From CAINVV01 sp964528535 (GTDB taxonomy: Bacteria; Bacteroidota; Bacteroidia; Bacteroidales; Prolixibacteraceae), in assembly GCA_964528535.1 (NCBI GenBank), contig CAZGSQ010000003.1:19830-83829 (forward strand): a stretch of 64,000 bases of DNA, given 5' to 3'. Made by a program: the position numbers and the translations under genes. How positions within the stretch are numbered: the first letter of the stretch is position 1; each line of letters opens with the position of its first letter. Below are positions 59,815 through 64,000 of the stretch, piece by piece. The notes beneath the pieces are model-generated. The model did no database searches, was not told the DNA's origin, and saw only the letters and a list, made by a program, of their open reading frames with translations.

Positions 59815-60051
59815 CTAAAGATTTCTGTGCGTCCCATCGCAATAAGGTGGGTTCTTCGTGTGCTTACATCCGCATAAATATGCCGGACCTGAAGCTTTAG
59901 CACTGAGAAACAACGGTTTAAAATCTGTTCCCTGGTGAGAACCATCACAGAATGGCTGATTCTTACTCTGACCACAGGCGCACCAATGGTACTCTTTCTC
60001 CTCCTCTAACTCGACAACACAAGGTGCTTTTTGAGCAATTTTTGGTTCCAT
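59815..60051 (-). CDS. Tandem CDGSH iron-sulfur domain protein
   Basis: A 78-residue protein with two CDGSH [2Fe-2S] motifs: C24-x-C26, C35 and H39 (CACGQSKNQPFCDGSH), then C60-x-C62, C71 and H75 (CGCKHTKNPPYCDGTH). This is the MiNT-like or bacterial tandem class, three-Cys-one-His ligation. Such proteins carry labile redox clusters. The gene is small, complete and monocistronic, ending at the shared terminator. Confidence 0.94.
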   Translation of the reverse strand: MEPKIAQKAPCVVELEEEKEYHWCACGQSKNQPFCDGSHQGTDFKPLFLSAKASGPAYLCGCKHTKNPPYCDGTHRNL

Positions 60052-60165
60052 TATCTCCTCCTTCTATTTAGATGAATAATGCACAATTTAGTCAAAATAA
60101 CTGGAATATTAAGCTGAACCTGGTCAAAAAGACCAATTCCCCAAGGAACTTCATTGTTGACATTT

Positions 60166-60210
60166 AAAAAGCAGGTGAATCAAACACCTCTGGTTTGATT
60201 CACCTGCTTT
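60166..60210 (-). terminator. Long-stem intrinsic terminator after the T9SS protein gene
   Basis: An 18-bp perfect stem (60168-60185 with 60193-60210) around a 7-nt loop is followed, on the minus strand, by a T-run. It lies about 60 bp after the stop at 60269. Confidence 0.85.
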
Positions 60211-60268
60211 CGGTAGTCTTACAATCGTTTTTAATCCCGCCTGAAAATATTGCGTTCAAGCAGACCTT

Positions 60269-61945
60269 TTAGTTTTTTACCACTTTTTTGACCATCTGGT
60301 CTTTCTCTCCGACTATTTTTACAAAATAGATTCCTTTGGGTAATGACGCTCCTGAGTCGTTATTACCGTCCCAGACAACACTGTAGCTTCCAGCATCCAT
60401 TACGCCGTTTGCAAGCGTATTAGTGACTTGACCCAATGAATTGTAAATCATAACTTCTACTTTCTGAGAGGTAGAAAGGCGGTAATAAATGGTTGTTTGA
60501 TCATAAAATGGATTGGGATAGCTCTTGTCTATACCTACATTCTCCGAACCCAAACTTACTGATTTTAAGGGTACAATTGGATTATTTGAACTAGCGACCC
60601 AAAGCAATTTGCGATCAGGCCATGCATTCAAATCGCCAAGCGGCATTCCTTTGTCTCCAGCGGTATATGATTTGGAAGTGGTTGAATATTTTACATCCCA
60701 TTCGAAAGGGAAAATTTTCGAAAAATTGTAGGAAGAAAAAGTCGACCATGTGGGATGCGCGTACCATTCTTTGACATAAGCCAACAAATCATCCGACGAT
60801 GAAATACTATTGAATTTCAATTCCTCACGAAACCAAAGTGCATTGGTGGCATTACTCCCTGCCCATCCGGCTAAACAATTATTTAAAACTCTTACAACTT
60901 GTACCGAGTCGAAAGGAGTTGTTACCTGATTAAAGAAAGTTTCAAACTTGGTTTCGTGGTAGATATTGTTGTTTCTCATGGTAACTTTCTGAGTCACTGG
61001 CTGACCTACTTTAGTGCTGTCATGAGTGAATACGGCGAAAGCTTTATCTGACTGTGTCTGCTCATCCCTATAGTTTATTTTATAGGTAACACGATCACCA
61101 AAAGCAACAGGATTGACAATGATGTTGTTTGTTATTTCAATTACTTCCGCTCTGGCCAATTGAAAACAACCATGTCTGCCGGTACTGTTAAAAAGTGAGA
61201 CATGGTCCAATTTGAACTTTTTAATGCTCTGACCAAGCATACTTCTGAAAAATCTGTCCGTATTGTTATAACATGTGCAATTCTGAACGACAATTTCATT
61301 CACCCTAAGCGGGGCACGGTTATCAATGGTACGCCCGTTACCGCCATAGCCCATTAAGGGTCCTGAATTGCCAATTACACAGTCACTTAAATAAACACTT
61401 ACATCATCCACCGAAATAGTTATTTGCGCCTGAGCGGTATTTTGCAATCTGCATCCTTTTAAAGTGCAGGTAGTTCCTATACCAAGAAGCTCAATCAACC
61501 TGCTGGGCATCGCGCCATTGGGAAGCAGGCCATCTAGCTCAATATTCTCCAAATAGATATTCTTGAGGGGCCTCATCTGGGTATTACTTCCGCCTGTTGG
61601 TGTCAAAGATGTCAAAATCACAGGATTGTAATTCTTTTGTGCATCTGCACCTGCAACAATGGGAGAAGCAATGAGATAAAAATCAAAATCAGGACTAAGA
61701 ATTGATACGTTCAGGTAGCATTGTCCCCTTTGAAGTTCATACTTTGTAATAACTCCTGCTTTTCTGTTGGGCGCATCGGCCTGGATGGCAGTGAAAATCT
61801 GGTCATAAACGAGATTTTTGGTTTGAGCCACATCTTTGGGATTTATCCCAGTAATTTTTACAATCCTTTCTGTTTGAGCCTGAAGCTGCTGAAAAACAAC
61901 CATCAAAGCCACCAGAACAAAAATTTTGAATGCTATTTTTTTCAT
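60269..61945 (-). CDS. Secreted beta-helix-like protein with T9SS type A sorting domain
   Basis: A 558-residue exported protein. A Sec signal (VLVALMVVFQQLQAQ) is followed by a beta-rich body with regularly spaced turns (NIYLENIELDG, CTLKGCRLQNT, VYLSDCVIGNS, IVVQNCTCYNNT), suggesting a right-handed parallel beta-helix as in pectate-lyase-like and DUF4957/DUF5123 proteins. The C-terminal 80 residues (YPNPFYDQTTIYYRLS, VWDGNNDSGASLPKGIYFVKIVG) are a type A sorting domain of type IX secretion. It follows the TonB-dependent receptor gene after 57 bp and may bind or cleave a polysaccharide. Enzymatic activity is not shown. Confidence 0.85.
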   Translation of the reverse strand: MKKIAFKIFVLVALMVVFQQLQAQTERIVKITGINPKDVAQTKNLVYDQIFTAIQADAPNRKAGVITKYELQRGQCYLNVSILSPDFDFYLIASPIVAGADAQKNYNPVILTSLTPTGGSNTQMRPLKNIYLENIELDGLLPNGAMPSRLIELLGIGTTCTLKGCRLQNTAQAQITISVDDVSVYLSDCVIGNSGPLMGYGGNGRTIDNRAPLRVNEIVVQNCTCYNNTDRFFRSMLGQSIKKFKLDHVSLFNSTGRHGCFQLARAEVIEITNNIIVNPVAFGDRVTYKINYRDEQTQSDKAFAVFTHDSTKVGQPVTQKVTMRNNNIYHETKFETFFNQVTTPFDSVQVVRVLNNCLAGWAGSNATNALWFREELKFNSISSSDDLLAYVKEWYAHPTWSTFSSYNFSKIFPFEWDVKYSTTSKSYTAGDKGMPLGDLNAWPDRKLLWVASSNNPIVPLKSVSLGSENVGIDKSYPNPFYDQTTIYYRLSTSQKVEVMIYNSLGQVTNTLANGVMDAGSYSVVWDGNNDSGASLPKGIYFVKIVGEKDQMVKKVVKN

Positions 61946-62002
61946 GATATGGAATTTAATATTTTATTTTGTTTACAAGTAACATAACCTACAAAAGATC
62001 AA

Positions 62003-64000
62003 TTATTTAGAAAAGTTATATTGTATCCCGATATCAAAAGTAGAACCGTAGATATCTCTTGATGTAAGATATGCTGAAGTATAACGGTAGCTCTGGTCGG
62101 CTGCATTGGTAAAATTATTCAGATTTACCAAAACATTCAGCGATTTAAGAATCTCGTACTTAACTGTCGCATCAAAACTTATGCGGTAATTGGTATGAAA
62201 CTGATCCGCTTCACTTTCAGAACTTACGTTGATACCAGATAAGCGATAACCCTGATAGGCCGAAGAAATACGGCAACTAAACTTCTTGTAATCATATCCT
62301 AATGATAAGTTACCTGTATAATCTGCCTGCGCAGGCATCGCACTAAAGACCTCTTTGTAACTAGATCTTGCAAAATCGACAGACATAATTGGCCTGACTT
62401 CCTTGTACAAGGTCAAACCATCCACTTTTTGCCATTTTTTATAGGTTGTTTCTGACCATAATCTGGTCACATTAAATCCAAGAGCAAAGCGATTAAAGGG
62501 TGAAGGTAANNNNNNNNNNNNNNNNNNNNNNNNNNNNNNNNNNNNNNNNNNNNNNNNNNNNNNNNNNNNNNNNNNNNNNNNNNNNNNNNNNNNNNNNNNN
62601 NNNNNNNNNACGGAATTTCCTTCTGAAGTATACTTAAAACGGGGAAGTACCCATAAATAATCCGGCCTTGCCAATGTTTTTACTGCCGACATACGGATGT
62701 CCAACCATTTTGTGGGTTTTACCTTTAAATGGAAGCTTGGCAAAAACTCGGTGTATTTCTGAGATGAAGTATCTGCCCTGAATGCTCCGCTCACACCCTG
62801 ATCACCGCTAACGGTTGAATAGACGCCATAATAGGTATTGTTGGAGTTCTCCACACGCAATCCGGGAACGAAAGTCACGATCTCTTTGTAATTTAATTTC
62901 ATCATGATATAACCGGCAGTCACATTTTCAGATGTTTCATAATTGTTATGCGCAGTTGACGGATCATAATTCATGTCTCCCGGTTTAACGTGATTGGTAG
63001 CCCAATCTCTTACCTTTGATTCAGCAATGTTCGGGAAAAACTCATATCTGTTGTCAAAAATCGCTGCAGATCCGGCTGAGGTGAAATTTGATGCCGAAAT
63101 TTGGCCACTGGGCAAGAAAACAAGCTGGTCCGGGTTGTTTGCTATTACATTCTTTTTATCATTGGCTCTCATCAGGTAATAAAAAGGGTTATCAAGTCTT
63201 CTCGCATTTCGGCTTCTGCCTTCTGAAGTGTATAGGCCACCAAATTTTAAGAAACCACCTATAGATTTACCAATTTTCAGAGGGACTTCAATATCAATCT
63301 TAGCTGTATGGTTAGTTTGCTTTACTGTATCGGGAGACCAATACGCCTGATTTAAATATGTTTTATTATCGGTTGTGCCCGAGCTGCTGTTTAGCATCAA
63401 ATTATCCCATAAATAATTATAATCAGAAATGTCTTTTTTATTTTCATAACCTGTCTTTAAACCATAGGGAGCATCTGTTTGAAATCTTAACTCCATATCG
63501 TAATTACCTTGTATTTGTGTTTTGACCAAATTATAACTCCAGTCAATTTTTGCCAGCTTCAGATTAAAAACACCTCCAACAGTAGAATTAAATGTATTGG
63601 TTTTTGACTCTGTAACTCTTGGTGCAGTGATCAGGAGTCCTTCCTTGTTGATCTGTTTTGTTTGTGTATAACCTTGACGAGGTGCAGAATTATACATTTC
63701 GGAAAAATAGACCGAACCTCTTTCAAACTGATAATCCGCAAACAAATTCCCGCCCGCTCTGTTTCGCTTGGATTGATCACTAATAATTGTTGAAGAATTC
63801 ACAAAAAGAGTTTTCAGACCTTCGAGGGAGCTTTGGTCAGGTTGATGATAATCTACTCTCAATCCCTGATAACTTCTGATTACTTTTTCATAATTGGCCT
63901 GAGCCATTATTCCTAATTTCTTATCAAGAAATCTTTGTGAAAAGTCCCATGATCCCTTGAAATTGCCAAACTTACTATCTAAACCGTTGTAACCTCCATA
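62003..64000 (-). CDS. TonB-dependent receptor, beta-barrel part (5' end cut by window)
   Basis: The frame runs from the window edge to a stop at 62003, about 665 codons, and covers a large outer-membrane barrel: alternating strands, aromatic girdles and a final strand ending IGIQYNFSK. The N-terminal plug lies beyond the window. A run of 100 N at 62510-62609 interrupts it near the last third, so the internal length is uncertain though the frame is continuous on both sides. Bacteroidota receptors of this size import polysaccharide fragments or siderophores. No SusD-like gene is adjacent; the T9SS protein follows instead. Confidence 0.9.
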   Translation of the reverse strand, partial: YGGYNGLDSKFGNFKGSWDFSQRFLDKKLGIMAQANYEKVIRSYQGLRVDYHQPDQSSLEGLKTLFVNSSTIISDQSKRNRAGGNLFADYQFERGSVYFSEMYNSAPRQGYTQTKQINKEGLLITAPRVTESKTNTFNSTVGGVFNLKLAKIDWSYNLVKTQIQGNYDMELRFQTDAPYGLKTGYENKKDISDYNYLWDNLMLNSSSGTTDNKTYLNQAYWSPDTVKQTNHTAKIDIEVPLKIGKSIGGFLKFGGLYTSEGRSRNARRLDNPFYYLMRANDKKNVIANNPDQLVFLPSGQISASNFTSAGSAAIFDNRYEFFPNIAESKVRDWATNHVKPGDMNYDPSTAHNNYETSENVTAGYIMMKLNYKEIVTFVPGLRVENSNNTYYGVYSTVSGDQGVSGAFRADTSSQKYTEFLPSFHLKVKPTKWLDIRMSAVKTLARPDYLWVLPRFKYTSEGNSXXXXXXXXXXXXXXXXXXXXXXXXXXXXXXXXXXLPSPFNRFALGFNVTRLWSETTYKKWQKVDGLTLYKEVRPIMSVDFARSSYKEVFSAMPAQADYTGNLSLGYDYKKFSCRISSAYQGYRLSGINVSSESEADQFHTNYRISFDATVKYEILKSLNVLVNLNNFTNAADQSYRYTSAYLTSRDIYGSTFDIGIQYNFSK
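62510..62609. other. Assembly gap (100 N)
   Basis: Exactly 100 undetermined bases mark a scaffold gap of unknown true length inside the TonB-dependent receptor gene. Flanking coding sequence reads in the same frame only on the assumed gap size. Confidence 0.99.

Overview
The window reads as a chromosomal segment of an anaerobic or fermentative member of the Bacteroidota, most likely Bacteroidales/Marinilabiliales-like (inference). Supporting signs: many -7 boxes of the Bacteroidota type TAnnTTTG, a type IX secretion C-terminal sorting domain, a large TonB-dependent receptor, LytTR signalling, a eukaryote-like GH13 branching enzyme, an M56-peptidase/TonB fusion, and the gene order sigma-54 activator - lptE - TPR protein - secG - groES - groEL. 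A multi-subunit [FeFe]-hydrogenase implies an anaerobic lifestyle. No tRNA, rRNA or CRISPR array was seen.

Layout. 1-3.5 kb: a DUF302 fragment, then a YtrA-type operon (ABC ATPase, permease, GntR regulator, anchored GIN-domain protein) with a promoter and palindromic operator. 3.6-7.2 kb (minus): an ArsM-like methyltransferase, an unlisted 32-residue cysteine peptide, a radical SAM/SPASM maturase and a thioredoxin-thioredoxin reductase fusion, which together look like a small modified-peptide system. 7.3-13.5 kb: a stand-alone transposase-type zinc ribbon and a three-gene [FeFe]-hydrogenase operon whose NuoF-like subunit is fused to a GltD/NfnB-like flavoprotein. 13.5-24 kb: cysS, a decayed toxin-antitoxin locus, a cyclophilin lipoprotein, aroA, aroB, an MFS transporter, an intact YefM-YoeB pair, an extradiol dioxygenase-like protein, an AraC regulator and a URO-D-family protein. 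24-27.3 kb: a BlaI/BlaR-like pair in which the BlaR-like protein carries three TonB C-terminal domains. 27.6-32.4 kb: SDR, Gfo/Idh/MocA, sugar isomerase and GH88 genes for carbohydrate catabolism. 32.6-35.5 kb: HicAB, a DUF2975/XRE pair and an OFA-type MFS transporter.

35.7-50.6 kb (minus) is a long co-oriented block. From its 5' end it runs: ECF sigma factor, single-TM anti-sigma candidate, Spy-like periplasmic protein, DUF1566 lipoprotein, two secreted metallophosphoesterases, an FGE-fold lipoprotein, an arylsulfotransferase-like lipoprotein, two more metallophosphoesterases, an LTxxQ-repeat lipoprotein and a LytS/LytTR two-component pair. Almost every structural gene encodes an exported or lipid-anchored protein, so the block looks like one envelope-directed programme. 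50.6-60 kb holds housekeeping genes (glgB, kdsB, rpoN-activator, lptE, secG, groESL, mntP, CDGSH protein) with clear terminators. 60-64 kb holds a T9SS-exported protein and a TonB-dependent receptor interrupted by a 100-N assembly gap and cut by the window edge.

The two regions most worth follow-up are the cysteine-peptide/radical SAM/ArsM-like locus and the four-paralogue metallophosphoesterase block.
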